From positions 124,001-188,000 of the forward strand of contig JAHHIA010000011.1 in the NCBI GenBank assembly GCA_019359045.1: 64,000 nt of DNA, read 5' to 3'. The position numbers and the translations under genes are program-made. This DNA comes from Scytolyngbya sp. HA4215-MV1 (GTDB lineage Bacteria; Cyanobacteriota; Cyanobacteriia; Leptolyngbyales; Leptolyngbyaceae). Below, piece after piece: positions 33,224 through 43,273 of this stretch; within the stretch, counting starts at the first letter, position 1; each line of letters opens with the position of its first letter. The notes below the pieces were generated by a model. That model was not told the origin of the DNA. It ran no database searches and saw only the letters and a list, made by a program, of their open reading frames with translations.

Positions 33224-35908
33224 CTATCCTGGGTTCTCGGTTGCCAAATCGGGCGATCGCTGCCCCCCATACTCGCCATACTGTTGAATCAACTTGGCGA
33301 TTAAACCCGTCCATCCAGTTTGATGACTGGCACCGATCCCCGCCCCATTATCCCCGTGGAAATATTCATGGAACAGGATGTAGTTTTGCCAGTGGGGATC
33401 GGTCTGGAACGGTTGAATTGCGCCATAAACTGGACGGTGTCCAGAATCATCCTGTTGAAAAATACGTGTCAGTCGTGAGGAGAGTTCAGAAGCAACTTCC
33501 CAAAGCGTTAGGTGTTGCCCCGACCCAGTTGGGCATTCAACTGTGAAACTATCCCCCAGATAATAGTGGAACTTTTGCAGGGATTCGATCAAAAGATAAT
33601 TAACCGGAAACCAGATGGGTCCGCGCCAATTGGAATTGCCACCAAATAAGCCACTGCTGGATTCAGCCGGTTCATAATCGACCCGAAACTGATTACCATT
33701 CACATCGAAAACATAAGGATGTGCTGCATGGTGATGAGACAATGCCCGAATTCCATAGTCACTTAGAAATTCGGTCTCATCCAACATTTTTTGTAGGACT
33801 CGTCGCAGCTTATCGGGATAGACGATCGCCAATAATCGCCGTTCTCCCACTCCTTGCTTTCGCATACAGGCAATATTCTGGGTGAGATCGGGACGGTTTT
33901 GAATAAACCACTCCGTCCGTTTTTTGAAGGCTGGAATTTTTTGTAGGATGTCTGGCTCGATCGTTTCCACCGCAAAGAGCGGAATTAAGCCCACCATCGA
34001 TCGCACCTTGAGCGTGATGGGATGCCCATCAGGCAGATGGAGCACATCGTAATAAAAGCCATCTTCCTCATTCCACAAGCCCATTTCTCCTACCTGGTTC
34101 ATGGCATCAGCAATATAGAGAAAATGCTCAAAGAATTTGGTGGCAATGTCTTCATAAACTGGGTTGGTTGTTGCCAATTCGAGGGCAATGGTTAGCATAT
34201 TCAAGCAATACATGCCCATCCAACTGGTCCCGTCTGATTGGTCGATGAAACCTCCAGTCGGGAGCTGGTCACTGCGATCGAACACACCAATGTTGTCTAA
34301 ACCGAGGAACCCTCCCTGAAAGACATTCTTGCCCTCCATATCCTTGCGGTTGACCCACCAGGTAAAGTTGAGCAGCAATTTCTGGAAAACACGCTCCAGA
34401 AATAGACGATCGCCCTGTCCCGTCATCTTTTGCTCAATTTTGTAAACCCGCCAGGTTGCCCAGGCGTGAACAGGCGGATTCACATCACTAAACTTCCATT
34501 CGTAGGCAGGAATCTGCCCATTGGGATGCATATACCATTCCCGCGTTAGCAAGTCGAGTTGGTGCTTGGCAAACTCGGGATCGACGATCGCTATAGGGAT
34601 GCAGTGAAACGCCAGATCCCAGGCAGCAAACCAGGGATATTCCCATTTGTCAGGCATTGAGAGAATGTCGTCATTGTGCAGGTGAAACCACTCGTGATTC
34701 CGACCTTGCTGGCGCTCAGCCGGAGGCGGAGGAGCATTGGGATCGCCTTTTAGCCAGTCTTCTACCACATAGTGGTAGTATTGCTTACTCCAGAGCATTC
34801 CGGCGAACGCCTGTCGCTGAATATTTTTTAAATCATCACTAAGGGGAAAAGGAGTCAGGTGCTGATAAAATTCGTCAGCTTCATACTGGCGTTTACTGAA
34901 ACAGGTTGCAAACCCTTGAAAAGGAGATACGAGCAGAGCATCACTGAGCCTTAACCAGATAGTTTTTGTTTCACCAGGCGCCAGATTTAGACAATAGTGA
35001 ACGGCTGCCTTGGTGCCAATTTGTTCCGGATTGATGGCATCTTTTTTACCTGCAATGAGATAGTCATTGATGCCATCTTTGACGTAGGCAGAAGCATTGG
35101 AGATGCCGAACAATCGCTCCGTATTCGTCTCGTTTTCGGTAAATAAAAGTGTGGTATCTCCTTGGGCATAAAGCCAGCGATCGCCTAGTTCAGGATGGGT
35201 AGCGGCGATCGTGTTCACCTGATTTTCAGAACGCAGCGCTTTCAAAATAGGTTTGCTTTCCGAGTGGTTCCAAGCCCAAGTATTACGGAACCAAAGGGTC
35301 GGCAAAAGATGTAAGGACTGAGCTTCGGGTCCTCGATTGATGATCTTAATTTGGATCAAAATATCTTCGGGAGATTGTTTGGCATATTCCACAAAGACAT
35401 CGAAGTAGCGATTGTCTTGAAAGACGCCAGTATCTAATAGCTCATATTCCAGCTCACGCCGATTTCTACGTCGATTTTCTTCCACCAAATCCCCATAGGG
35501 AAAAGCAGATTGAGGATATTTGTAGAGGCTTTTCATATAAGAATGCGTTGGCGTACTGTCGAGATAGAAATAATATTCTTTGACATCTTCGCCATGATTG
35601 CCTTCGCTACCCGTTAAGCCAAATAGACGCTCTTTCAAAATGGCATCTTGACCATTCCAAAGGGCGATCGCAAAACACAATCGTTGGTGGTTATCTGAAA
35701 TTCCAGCAATGCCATCTTCACCCCAACGATAGGCACGGGAGCGTGCCTGGTCGTGGGTCAAGTAATCCCAGGCTGTACCCCCAGCACTGTAGTCTTCTCG
35801 AACTGTGCCCCATTGTCGTTCGCTCAGATAGGGTCCCCATCGGCGCCAATACGCCTGCTGTGTGCGGTCTGCTTCGAGTCGAATTGATTCCTGAGTGGGT
35901 AATGTCAT
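33224..35908 (-). CDS. MGH1-like / GH63-family glycoside hydrolase
   Basis: 894 residues, cytosolic with no signal peptide. The N-terminal half is a beta-sandwich-like region ([36 protein letters not shown]). The second half is an alpha/alpha toroid with the motifs [41 protein letters not shown] and [19 protein letters not shown] that mark GH63-like glucosidases. It probably trims alpha-glucosides such as glucosylglycerate-, sucrose- or glycogen-related oligosaccharides; the substrate is not certain. It stands alone. Confidence 0.88.
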   Translation of the reverse strand: MTLPTQESIRLEADRTQQAYWRRWGPYLSERQWGTVREDYSAGGTAWDYLTHDQARSRAYRWGEDGIAGISDNHQRLCFAIALWNGQDAILKERLFGLTGSEGNHGEDVKEYYFYLDSTPTHSYMKSLYKYPQSAFPYGDLVEENRRRNRRELEYELLDTGVFQDNRYFDVFVEYAKQSPEDILIQIKIINRGPEAQSLHLLPTLWFRNTWAWNHSESKPILKALRSENQVNTIAATHPELGDRWLYAQGDTTLLFTENETNTERLFGISNASAYVKDGINDYLIAGKKDAINPEQIGTKAAVHYCLNLAPGETKTIWLRLSDALLVSPFQGFATCFSKRQYEADEFYQHLTPFPLSDDLKNIQRQAFAGMLWSKQYYHYVVEDWLKGDPNAPPPPAERQQGRNHEWFHLHNDDILSMPDKWEYPWFAAWDLAFHCIPIAIVDPEFAKHQLDLLTREWYMHPNGQIPAYEWKFSDVNPPVHAWATWRVYKIEQKMTGQGDRLFLERVFQKLLLNFTWWVNRKDMEGKNVFQGGFLGLDNIGVFDRSDQLPTGGFIDQSDGTSWMGMYCLNMLTIALELATTNPVYEDIATKFFEHFLYIADAMNQVGEMGLWNEEDGFYYDVLHLPDGHPITLKVRSMVGLIPLFAVETIEPDILQKIPAFKKRTEWFIQNRPDLTQNIACMRKQGVGERRLLAIVYPDKLRRVLQKMLDETEFLSDYGIRALSHHHAAHPYVFDVNGNQFRVDYEPAESSSGLFGGNSNWRGPIWFPVNYLLIESLQKFHYYLGDSFTVECPTGSGQHLTLWEVASELSSRLTRIFQQDDSGHRPVYGAIQPFQTDPHWQNYILFHEYFHGDNGAGIGASHQTGWTGLIAKLIQQYGEYGGQRSPDLATENPG

Positions 35909-36369
35909 AACGGTCTGCCTGAACGCCTTGCTATTCTGCTATCCGAAGTATGCGAGGGGAGTCTGCAAGCCCAGTGAGAACCGGATGAGAAATTTATGAG
36001 TAAGTCGGTGACATAGGATGGTCACAGGCGGCACCCTTTGCCCATCGACCAGCCTTAGGCTGGCATGGGATACTTTGCCATCTACGCAGGTTTTATATTT
36101 AATTCGTCTTCCTAGTCCCAGAGTTTGATGCCCTAAACGGGCGATCGGGGTATCCCGGCTCGAAAATTGGGACACCTTGTTCTAAAGCTGGCGTTCCCTA
36201 ATCAGTCTATGATGGTGGAACTTAACCAGAGAGTCATGGTTAGCAATGTTTTTGCAACATTGCTGGATTTTTTGTTTGATTTTGCTGTGTTAATGGCATC
36301 GAAAACTGAAAGCATGATTCAAACGTCTTTTAATGCTTCTAATGTTACTTTTGATAAACGCCATGGAGG
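35909..36369. other. 461-bp region upstream of sbtA with a hairpin
   Basis: AGCAATGTT-TTTGC-AACATTGCT (36242-36264) is a perfect 9-bp hairpin followed by GGATTTTTTG, about 105 bp before sbtA. It may be an attenuator or operator for the CO2-responsive operon. A 70-codon frame overlapping the sbtA start is not convincing. Confidence 0.45.
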
Positions 36370-37350
36370 TTGGACGTGAATTTTAGTCTGATTCTGTCCA
36401 ATATCCTGAATCCGCCAGTTCTCTTTTTCTTTCTGGGGATGTTGGCAATTTTCGTCAAGTCTGACCTAGAAATTCCTGCCCCCGTTCCTAAGCTTTTTTC
36501 GTTGTATTTATTGTTCGCGATCGGTTTTAAGGGCGGCGTAGAACTGATTAAAAGTGGTATTGATCAATCCGTTGTGCTGACGATGCTGGCTGCCATTTTG
36601 ATGGCTTGCATCGTGCCGCTCTACACCTTTTTTATTCTTAGAGTTAGGCTGGACACCTATAATGCAGCCGCGATCGCAGCCACCTATGGCTCAATTAGCG
36701 CCGTTACCTTCATCACCGCTGGGTCTTTCCTCCAGCAATTGGATATTCCTTCTCATGGCTATATGGTGGCTGCTCTGGCGTTGATGGAATCTCCTGCCAT
36801 CATTGTCGGGTTGATTTTGGTTAATCTCTTTACTCGAGAAGAAGACAGCGATCGCGAATTTTCCTGGCCCGAGGTCTTACAAGAGGCTTTTCTGAACAGT
36901 TCCGTGTTTTTGCTCGTCGGTAGCTTGCTAATTGGGGTTCTGACTGGGGAGCATGGCTGGGAAGTCTTAAAGCCTTTTTCTCAGGACTTGTTTTATGGGG
37001 TGCTGACCTTCTTTTTGCTGGATATGGGTCTAGTTGCCGCAAGAAGAATAAAAGATTTAGAGAAAACCGGCGTTTTTCTGGTTTCCTTTGCCATACTGAT
37101 CCCAATCGTAAATGCAGGGATTGGATTGGCGATCGCCAAGCTCATTGGCATGTCGCAGGGAGATGCTTTGTTGTTTTGTGTTTTGTGTGCCAGTGCCTCT
37201 TATATTGCAGTACCAGCTGCAATGCGCTTAACCGTGCCAGAGGCAAACCCCAGTTTGTATGTATCAACAGCACTGGCAGTAACCTTCCCTTTCAATATCA
37301 TTATCGGTATCCCGCTGTATTTATACGGAATTAATCTGTTGTGGAGATAA
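36370..37350 (+). CDS. sbtA: Sodium-dependent bicarbonate transporter SbtA
   Basis: 326 residues from the ATG at 36370, with ten membrane segments in two inverted halves. The N-terminal LSNILNPPVLFFFLGM, FAIGFKGGVELIKSG and the second-half LCASASYIAVPAAMRL blocks are characteristic of SbtA. It imports HCO3- with Na+ across the inner membrane as part of the carbon-concentrating mechanism. sbtB begins 4 bp after its stop. Usually induced at low inorganic carbon; the upstream hairpin may take part. Confidence 0.95.
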   Translation: MDVNFSLILSNILNPPVLFFFLGMLAIFVKSDLEIPAPVPKLFSLYLLFAIGFKGGVELIKSGIDQSVVLTMLAAILMACIVPLYTFFILRVRLDTYNAAAIAATYGSISAVTFITAGSFLQQLDIPSHGYMVAALALMESPAIIVGLILVNLFTREEDSDREFSWPEVLQEAFLNSSVFLLVGSLLIGVLTGEHGWEVLKPFSQDLFYGVLTFFLLDMGLVAARRIKDLEKTGVFLVSFAILIPIVNAGIGLAIAKLIGMSQGDALLFCVLCASASYIAVPAAMRLTVPEANPSLYVSTALAVTFPFNIIIGIPLYLYGINLLWR

Positions 37351-37354
37351 GGTT

Positions 37355-37669
37355 ATGCACCCGGTCAAAAGAATCGAAATTATTTCTGATTCCATCGAGT
37401 TGGGCAAAATTGTCGAAAGTTTGGAAAAAGCGCAGGTATCCAGCTACACGGTGATCCGCAATGTTGGGGGGAAAGGAATTAAGGGCACGATGTCCAATGA
37501 TCTCGACATGAGTCGGATGGAGAATGACTACGTGCTTGCCATTTGTCCGCCGGAGCAAGTGAAATCTGTTGTGGAAAGTGTCAGACCGATTTTGAATCGG
37601 TTTGGCGGAATTTGCCTGATCTCGGATGCAATGGAAATTCGATCCATGCAATGTGTCGCGTCCCTGTAA
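37355..37669 (+). CDS. sbtB: PII-like regulator SbtB
   Basis: 104 residues with a ferredoxin-like PII fold: RIEIISDSIELGKIVESLEKA, YTVIRNVGGKGIKG and YVLAICPPEQV. It is the cognate adenine-nucleotide-binding regulator that binds SbtA and controls bicarbonate uptake. The C-terminus reads MEIRSMQCVASL with a single Cys, so the redox-type C-terminal loop with two Cys found in some SbtB proteins is not complete here. Confidence 0.93.
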   Translation: MHPVKRIEIISDSIELGKIVESLEKAQVSSYTVIRNVGGKGIKGTMSNDLDMSRMENDYVLAICPPEQVKSVVESVRPILNRFGGICLISDAMEIRSMQCVASL

Positions 37670-37684
37670 TGGAGTGTGCATCTT

Positions 37685-38392
37685 ATGAGTCAAACCAATG
37701 GCTGGATTGGTCGTCGTAATGTGTTAAGGGGGGGGATCAGCGGAGCAATCGCTCTCACATCAGCAGCGCTGGCATCTCCATTGCCGGCGATCGCTGCTGA
37801 GCCTTCTCCATTTTCCATCGCTCCCGATACGGCATTAAAACGGTTACTTGATGGCAACCAGCGCTTTGTCCGGCAGCGCCCCAAACATCCCGACCAATCT
37901 TCACTGCGGTTAAAAGAAACTGCTCAGTCACAACATCCATTTGCTACACTCTTGAGTTGCGCAGATTCACGAGTCCCAGCAGAAATTGTGTTTGACCAAG
38001 GTTTGGGATCGATCTTTGATGTCCGTATTGCTGGAAATATCGTGACGCCAGAAGCGTTAGGCAGTCTAGAATATGCCACGATTTTGTTGGGCAGCCCTTT
38101 GCTGATGGTATTAGGACATGAACGCTGTGGTGCGGTGACCGCAGCCGTGAGAGGAGAGTCGCTACCAGGCAAAATTGGCACTTTTGTCAAACCCATTCAA
38201 CCCGCGATCGCCAGAGTTAAGGACAAACAAGGGGATCCGGTCGAAAACGCGGTTGTCGCAAATGTTCAATATCAGATTGAACGACTACTGAAAACCTCAT
38301 TGTTGCTGGCACGTCAAGTCGAGGCAGGACATTTGAAGATTGTGGGGGGGCGTTATGACTTAGATACGGGAGAAGTGACGATCGTCAGTTAA
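37685..38392 (+). CDS. Exported beta-carbonic anhydrase (EcaB-like)
   Basis: 235 residues from the ATG at 37685, with GGAG 10 nt upstream; a GTG at 37676 is also in frame. A twin-arginine-type leader (GRRNVLRGG, then a hydrophobic stretch ending ALASPLPAIAAE) precedes the beta-CA core. Zinc ligands are Cys and Asp in LSCADSRVP and His and Cys in GHERCGAV. It probably interconverts CO2 and HCO3- in the periplasm. Its place directly after sbtAB suggests it supplies bicarbonate to SbtA. Confidence 0.9.
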   Translation: MSQTNGWIGRRNVLRGGISGAIALTSAALASPLPAIAAEPSPFSIAPDTALKRLLDGNQRFVRQRPKHPDQSSLRLKETAQSQHPFATLLSCADSRVPAEIVFDQGLGSIFDVRIAGNIVTPEALGSLEYATILLGSPLLMVLGHERCGAVTAAVRGESLPGKIGTFVKPIQPAIARVKDKQGDPVENAVVANVQYQIERLLKTSLLLARQVEAGHLKIVGGRYDLDTGEVTIVS

Positions 38393-38419
38393 CCCTTGGA
38401 GTACAACCCAAATAAGTAG

Positions 38420-38474
38420 GGGAGGTGAAGCAGGGAAGGGAATATTTTTCCTATCGGCTTCATCTCCCTTTTTT
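38420..38474 (+). terminator. Terminator of the sbtA-sbtB-carbonic anhydrase operon
   Basis: GGGAGGTGAAGC (38420-38431) pairs with GCTTCATCTCCC (38457-38468), 11 Watson-Crick pairs plus one G-U, followed by TTTTTT. Confidence 0.8.
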
Positions 38475-38519
38475 CCATGTTCACGACTCGTAACTGATCA
38501 AGAGAGTTAAAAATCTCTT

Positions 38520-39224
38520 CTACGTCCGCCACAGTGCAATCCCACCCAACAAACCTGCCACATTCGGCACAATTTTGACGTTCTTGGGTAAATCCAGTTC
38601 AATCTTTTTGGTATTGCCCCCACCTAGATAAAGCCAGTCGGGATTAAAGAGATGGTCGAGATTACTGATCGCTTTTTCTAACCGAACATTCCAGCGTTTT
38701 TTACCGATCGCTTCGAGTGCTAACCGCCCCAATTGCTCTTCGTAAGTTTCCCCTTTACGAAAAGGATGATGCCCTAGCTCCAGATTAGGCACCAACCGTC
38801 CATCCAAAAACAATGCAGACCCGACGCCTGTTCCCAGCGTCACCACCATTTCAACCCCTTTGCCCGAGACTGCTCCCATGCCCTGCATGTCAGCGTCGTT
38901 CACCACGCGCACTGGTCGGTCCCAATGCTTAGCAAGAACATTCGCCAAAGGAAATCCAATCCAATCAGGATGCAAGTTCACTGCAGTTTCGGTCATCCCT
39001 GCTCGGACGACCCCTGGAAAACCGACCGATACCCGGTCAAACACGTTACCCTCTGCTAGCTGCAAAATGATGGTAATTACTGCTTCGGGGGTTGCTGGAT
39101 TGGGGGTCTCAACACGATTACGATCGTTCATCGGTTGCCCTTGTTCATCCAGCACCAATACTTTGATCCCACTCCCCCCAATATCGATCGCGAGTGTGTG
39201 GAGTTGCGCTTTCTTCCCGACCAT
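38520..39224 (-). CDS. ROK-family polyphosphate glucokinase-like protein
   Basis: 234 residues from the ATG at 39224; a longer frame from 39281 lacks support. LAIDIGGSGIKVLVLDE is the phosphate-1 motif, VSVGFPGVV and VNDADMQGMGA follow, and LGTGVGSALFLDG is the second ATP loop. Size and the C-terminal NPDWLYLGGGNTKK resemble PpgK-type strictly polyphosphate/ATP glucokinases. The role is phosphorylation of glucose in the cytosol. Confidence 0.85.
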   Translation of the reverse strand: MVGKKAQLHTLAIDIGGSGIKVLVLDEQGQPMNDRNRVETPNPATPEAVITIILQLAEGNVFDRVSVGFPGVVRAGMTETAVNLHPDWIGFPLANVLAKHWDRPVRVVNDADMQGMGAVSGKGVEMVVTLGTGVGSALFLDGRLVPNLELGHHPFRKGETYEEQLGRLALEAIGKKRWNVRLEKAISNLDHLFNPDWLYLGGGNTKKIELDLPKNVKIVPNVAGLLGGIALWRT

Positions 39225-39363
39225 TTTCTCTGTTGACCTTTGCCTCAGCAGTACCCCTGAAAGGGTGGATTCAATCCGCACGCTATCGAGTGTAACGCAC
39301 TACCCAGCTCTATCGGGATCAAGTCCTCCGAAAACCAAAGTGTCTATTACTCAATGGTTTCCA

Positions 39364-39831
39364 TTACTCAATGGTATAGACCTGGACGTTGTATTTTTGA
39401 GCAATCTCCATCACTCGATTCATATCTGCGGGGGGAAAAGCTCCCATCTCGCGTGCTAGTGCCCCATAAAACGATTCTGCACTTTGGGCAGGCGAAAACC
39501 ATACCAAAAAGCGGGCATAGGGAAAAGAACGGACGGTAAACTGGTGAGGCGTTCCTCCTGGAATATTTACAAAGCAACCTGGCGCTGCCATCACAATATT
39601 TTCATCAACTAAAATCTCGACCTCACCTTCAAGAATGTAATAGGCTTCGTCCCAGGGATGAGCATGTAGCGGAGAAGCTGTATCCACAGGTGCGATTTCT
39701 TCAAAACACGCCCAAGTATTCCCGGTATCGATCTCTCCAGCTTTGCGAACCAGGGTTGTCCCCAAAACATGAAGTTCCTCTCCTTCACCAGACATCGCAA
39801 CAACAGGCTTGCGTAATTGTGTGATTTTCAT
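39364..39831 (-). CDS. Cupin-domain protein
   Basis: 155 residues from the ATG at 39831, preceded by GGGAGAAG. The cupin metal-binding motif is visible as HAHPWDEAYYILEGEVEI (His, His, Glu) with the second motif PGGTPHQFTV. A small single-domain cupin; the substrate is unknown. Confidence 0.85.
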   Translation of the reverse strand: MKITQLRKPVVAMSGEGEELHVLGTTLVRKAGEIDTGNTWACFEEIAPVDTASPLHAHPWDEAYYILEGEVEILVDENIVMAAPGCFVNIPGGTPHQFTVRSFPYARFLVWFSPAQSAESFYGALAREMGAFPPADMNRVMEIAQKYNVQVYTIE

Positions 39832-40034
39832 AGCTTCTCCCAAAATCTCGGATTAAACCAAACTGCAAAGAACCGGGTTTTACTGTTTGCCATGAGAAGT
39901 TGTCAGACTTTCTCCGCACAATTACGCAACCTAGCTTTGACTTCTCAATTTCTCCATTTATGTTGTATTGAAAATTGGCTTACATCACGCTTTTAGAGAG
40001 AAGATCGATTTATCCTGCTCGCAACGGCATAAAG

Positions 40035-40976
40035 ATGGGACTTTCTATCCGGTTACTTCAGGCTCAGGATTTAACTACGGCTGACCAAATTTTTCGGATT
40101 GCTTTCGGTACTTTTATAGGACTGCCCGATCCCATCCAGTTTTCGGGCGATGCCAGGTATTTTGAACATCGCTGGCACATGGACCCCAAGGCTGTTTTTG
40201 GTGCAGAGTGGGATGGCAAATTAGTGGGATCAAACATTGCGGTCAACTGGGGGAGCTTCAGTTTTTTTGGACCGCTCAGTGTTCACCCAGATTTTTGGAA
40301 TCAGGGGATCGCGCAGCGCTTGATTGAAGCCGTTTTAGATCGCTTTGAACAGTGGCAGACCGTTCAAGCGGGGCTATTTACTTTTCCTAACAGTCCCAAG
40401 CACCACGCGCTGTATCAAAAATTTGGCTTTTACCCACGATTTCTCACTTACATCATGACCAAATCGGTTCAACCGATCGCATTGCAACTGCAATGGAGTC
40501 GATACTCTGACTTAAATGAGACAGACAAATTAGCAGCGCTCAATGCCAGTCGTCGTTTAACCGATGCCCTCTTAGAAGGCTTGGATGTATGCCAAGAAAT
40601 TATGGCGGTAGAGACTGATCAATTAGGAGATACTGTTTTGTTATGGAAAGAATCACAATTGGTCGGGCTGGCAGTTTGTCATATCGGGGCAGGCACGGAA
40701 GCTGGAAGTGATAGCTGCTACGTTAAATTTGCGGCCGTACAGCCTGGGCACAAGGCGAGTGAACACTTTGACCACCTTTTAGATCTGTGTGAGCATTTAA
40801 CTTTGGCAACTGGAATGTCGCAGTTACTTGCCGGGATCAACACCAGTCATCACGATGCTTATCGCCAAATGCTGGCTCGTCACTTTCGCACAGCGATTAC
40901 GGGTATCGCTTTGCATCGTGCCAATCAATGTGCTTATTATCGCCCCGAGGTTTTTGCTTTGGGAGATTGGCGGTAA
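40035..40976 (+). CDS. GNAT-family N-acetyltransferase, two domains
   Basis: 313 residues from the ATG at 40035 (AAAG upstream). The first GNAT domain shows LVGSNIAVNWG, GPLSVHPDFWNQGIAQRLIEAVLD (acetyl-CoA loop) and YQKFGFYP. The second half has a degenerate GNAT pattern (LVGLAVCHIG, VKFAAVQPG). It transfers an acyl group to an unknown amine. Confidence 0.85.
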   Translation: MGLSIRLLQAQDLTTADQIFRIAFGTFIGLPDPIQFSGDARYFEHRWHMDPKAVFGAEWDGKLVGSNIAVNWGSFSFFGPLSVHPDFWNQGIAQRLIEAVLDRFEQWQTVQAGLFTFPNSPKHHALYQKFGFYPRFLTYIMTKSVQPIALQLQWSRYSDLNETDKLAALNASRRLTDALLEGLDVCQEIMAVETDQLGDTVLLWKESQLVGLAVCHIGAGTEAGSDSCYVKFAAVQPGHKASEHFDHLLDLCEHLTLATGMSQLLAGINTSHHDAYRQMLARHFRTAITGIALHRANQCAYYRPEVFALGDWR

Positions 40977-41125
40977 ACTGAGTCATCTATAAGCAACGAT
41001 CGCAACACTCAATTTGCTATGGCATAGGCAAAAGTGTCTCTGTAGAAATACTGGAAATCTGATAGGTCGCTGCTTGAAAGCGGATGAGGTGGGTAAGCTA
41101 GCTATGGTGCTTAAGGAAAGGGTTG

Positions 41126-41452
41126 ATGAAACCAAGATTGATTGAGAATGGCAGGTGTCCGGCTGATCTCGAACAGTCCATCGTTACATGGCTAGAAGAC
41201 TTGCATCGATCAGACGAAACTTTCTATCAGATGATGTCTTTGGAACTCTGGTCGATCGCTCAGACTATGGATGAGGTAATCCCAGGGTTCTGGGGCAAAT
41301 ATATGCATAATCGACAAACGATCGTGCAACAGCACATCCGTGAACGCCAAAATCGATCTGTTCAAACCTCTAAGCGATCAGAAGGCACGATTCAACTACG
41401 TTCCTCCCCCCGACATAAATCCAGACGCTCACTTTGGGGCGTTGCAGAATGA
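41126..41452 (+). CDS. Hypothetical protein, 108 aa
   Basis: The ATG at 41126 has AAGGAAAGGG 5 nt upstream. The first 60 residues are acidic and aromatic (IVTWLEDLHRSDETFYQMMSLELWSIAQTMDEVIPGFW). The tail is basic (RSSPRHKSRRSLWG). No family recognised. The rhodanese gene starts 62 bp downstream. Confidence 0.5.
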   Translation: MKPRLIENGRCPADLEQSIVTWLEDLHRSDETFYQMMSLELWSIAQTMDEVIPGFWGKYMHNRQTIVQQHIRERQNRSVQTSKRSEGTIQLRSSPRHKSRRSLWGVAE

Positions 41453-41514
41453 AGCCCTCAACAATTGCTCTGTAATCGCTTACGCTGTAAGTGTTCTATC
41501 AGAATTCATTGAAG

Positions 41515-41874
41515 ATGTCTGCTCAGTCTTCCAGTCAATCCTTAATCCAAGTCAGCGTTGAGGAATTTGCTCGATATCGGGCAGAAACCTCTGAAACGCT
41601 TCAACTTCTAGATGTGAGAGAACCTCAGGAAGTAGAGATTGCCTATATTGAAGGGTTTCAGGTCTTTCCCCTCAGTGAATTTGCTGAATGGAGTGATCGT
41701 ATTCAGACACAGCTCGATCCCCATCAAGCAACGATCGTGTTATGTCATCACGGAGTCAGATCCGCCCAAATGTGTCAGTGGTTAATGCAACAAGGCTTTA
41801 CAAACGTTAAAAATTTAGCGGGTGGGATTGATGCCTACTCCATCACGGTTGATAACTCGATCCCGCGCTATTAA
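41515..41874 (+). CDS. Rhodanese-like domain protein
   Basis: 119 residues from the ATG at 41515. Single rhodanese domain: LLDVREPQEVEIAYIEGF, then the active-site loop CHHGVRSA with catalytic Cys, then NLAGGIDAY. It transfers sulfane sulfur; the acceptor is unknown. Confidence 0.9.
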   Translation: MSAQSSSQSLIQVSVEEFARYRAETSETLQLLDVREPQEVEIAYIEGFQVFPLSEFAEWSDRIQTQLDPHQATIVLCHHGVRSAQMCQWLMQQGFTNVKNLAGGIDAYSITVDNSIPRY

Positions 41875-41956
41875 AGAACCCAATTCATTGAGATACCATC
41901 AGCAAAATCTATCTTATAATCAGACTGAAGTTCCTAGTCTAAGAACGGCTCATCCT

Positions 41957-42304
41957 ATGACGATCGATTTTGGCACTGATGCCAATCCCCTGATGACGGT
42001 TGAAGATGTGCAAAGGTTGCTGAATCGCTCACGGGCTTCAGTATACCGCTATGCCAATACTGATCCCGATAATCTCAACCCACCCTATGCCCCACGCAAG
42101 CTTAATCCAGAACTTCGTACAGACAAAAATGATGTGCTGTTGTTTCATCCCAACGAGGTAGCTCGATTTGCCAAAGATGTGTTGAAAATTAAACAAGTGA
42201 CGATCGAGATTCGAGAGCCTGCCCCCAATATTACCCAAGAACTACTGCAAGCAATTTTGTCAGAATTGCAAAGCATTCATCAATTGCTTCAGTCTAAGAA
42301 CTAA
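41957..42304 (+). CDS. Small helix-turn-helix-type protein
   Basis: 115 residues from the ATG at 41957; a longer frame from 41822 overlaps the rhodanese gene and is less likely. LMTVEDVQRLLNRSRASVYRYANTD looks like an excisionase/MerR-type winged-helix DNA-recognition segment. The C-terminus (ITQELLQAILSELQSIHQLL) is a short coiled coil. Probably a DNA-binding protein; target unknown. Confidence 0.65.
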   Translation: MTIDFGTDANPLMTVEDVQRLLNRSRASVYRYANTDPDNLNPPYAPRKLNPELRTDKNDVLLFHPNEVARFAKDVLKIKQVTIEIREPAPNITQELLQAILSELQSIHQLLQSKN

Positions 42305-42477
42305 ACGACCGACTGCAAATCGATTGTCAAAACAGGTCAAAGTTCACATTGAGTATTGTTGAAGAGAAAAAATTATGCGGCTGTAAATTATTACAATAGA
42401 GAAATATCAAAAAATGGTTGAAGGTTTTATCCTGCAACTGGGTTCGTACAGATCATCAAATACATATCAAACATCTT

Positions 42478-42657
42478 ATGGAATTAGGTAGCCAGCCCGA
42501 CAACCCTGCTAGGCGATCGCCTCATCAACTCGCAGATATCCTCGGAACAGTGATTGCCGTGCTGACGTTAACATTGCCCTTCTTTACGATTGCTCATTAT
42601 TCATCGATACCTCTCAGTCCCATCCCATCACAAGCTCCCAGCCAAACGGAGCGATAG
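42478..42657 (+). CDS. Small single-pass membrane protein
   Basis: 59 residues with one hydrophobic segment (LADILGTVIAVLTLTLPFFTIAHY) and a Pro/Ser-rich tail. No family recognised. The start is chosen at the ATG at 42478 because the upstream part of the frame shows no conserved pattern. Confidence 0.45.
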   Translation: MELGSQPDNPARRSPHQLADILGTVIAVLTLTLPFFTIAHYSSIPLSPIPSQAPSQTER

Positions 42658-43273
42658 CAAAGGGCTGACCAAAATTACAATCCAAAATCTAAAGAGTATT
42701 CGCTAATCACACTCAGCAAGCGATTTAAGGGCGTTTGAGCTTATTCAAGAAAGTCTCTCCAACCTACAGTCGTTCTCACATTTGTGCCAACCCTCATACC
42801 CATCTCCTCATCCACATCGCTTTGCCTGACTGATCTCAAGTTGCTATCAGTTTAGGGTTGAGTGTCTAAGGTCAGGATCTGCATTTCAGGAAAAAACTAA
42901 GCAATATTGCTGAATTTACGCAAATCGTCGCCGGTTTCCGATCGAGACATCGAGAAACTTTTAGAATCTTCTCCCATTTCGGAAAACCGCTGCTGCTTTA
43001 AACAATCTTTATGACATGCTCTAGGACTCGAAGATTAGCTGAAGTCCAGGCTATAGGGGGTTTCAGACATTTTCGAGGGATTTTTAGAGCTTTACATATG
43101 TCCTAGGACGCAAAGCTTCGCTAAAGCCCAAGCTCAAGGGGTTTTCAGAGAGGGCTTGTCACCGCTAAGGTCTATTTAACAAGCAAATTGGATTGAACCC
43201 AATAGCAAAACAACTCAGGTTGCACCGCAACAATTCCGGTTCTCAAATAACATAACCCCACTGACTTTCAGCT
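42658..43273. other. 616-bp region before the polysaccharide genes
   Basis: No ORF supported. It contains the two-copy degenerate tandem repeat at 43011-43149; otherwise nothing is recognised. Promoters of the polysaccharide cluster should lie here. Confidence 0.4.
43011..43149. repeat. Degenerate tandem repeat, two units about 83 bp apart
   Basis: 43011-43067 and 43094-43149 share CTAGGAC, the GCTAAAG/GCTGAAG word, CCAGGCT/CCAAGCT and AGGGG-TTT-CAGA in the same order. It sits upstream of the GT4 gene. Confidence 0.5.

Noticed and set aside
36167-36379. 70-codon ORF upstream of sbtA
   Set aside because: It overlaps the sbtA start, spans the leader hairpin and has no ribosome site.
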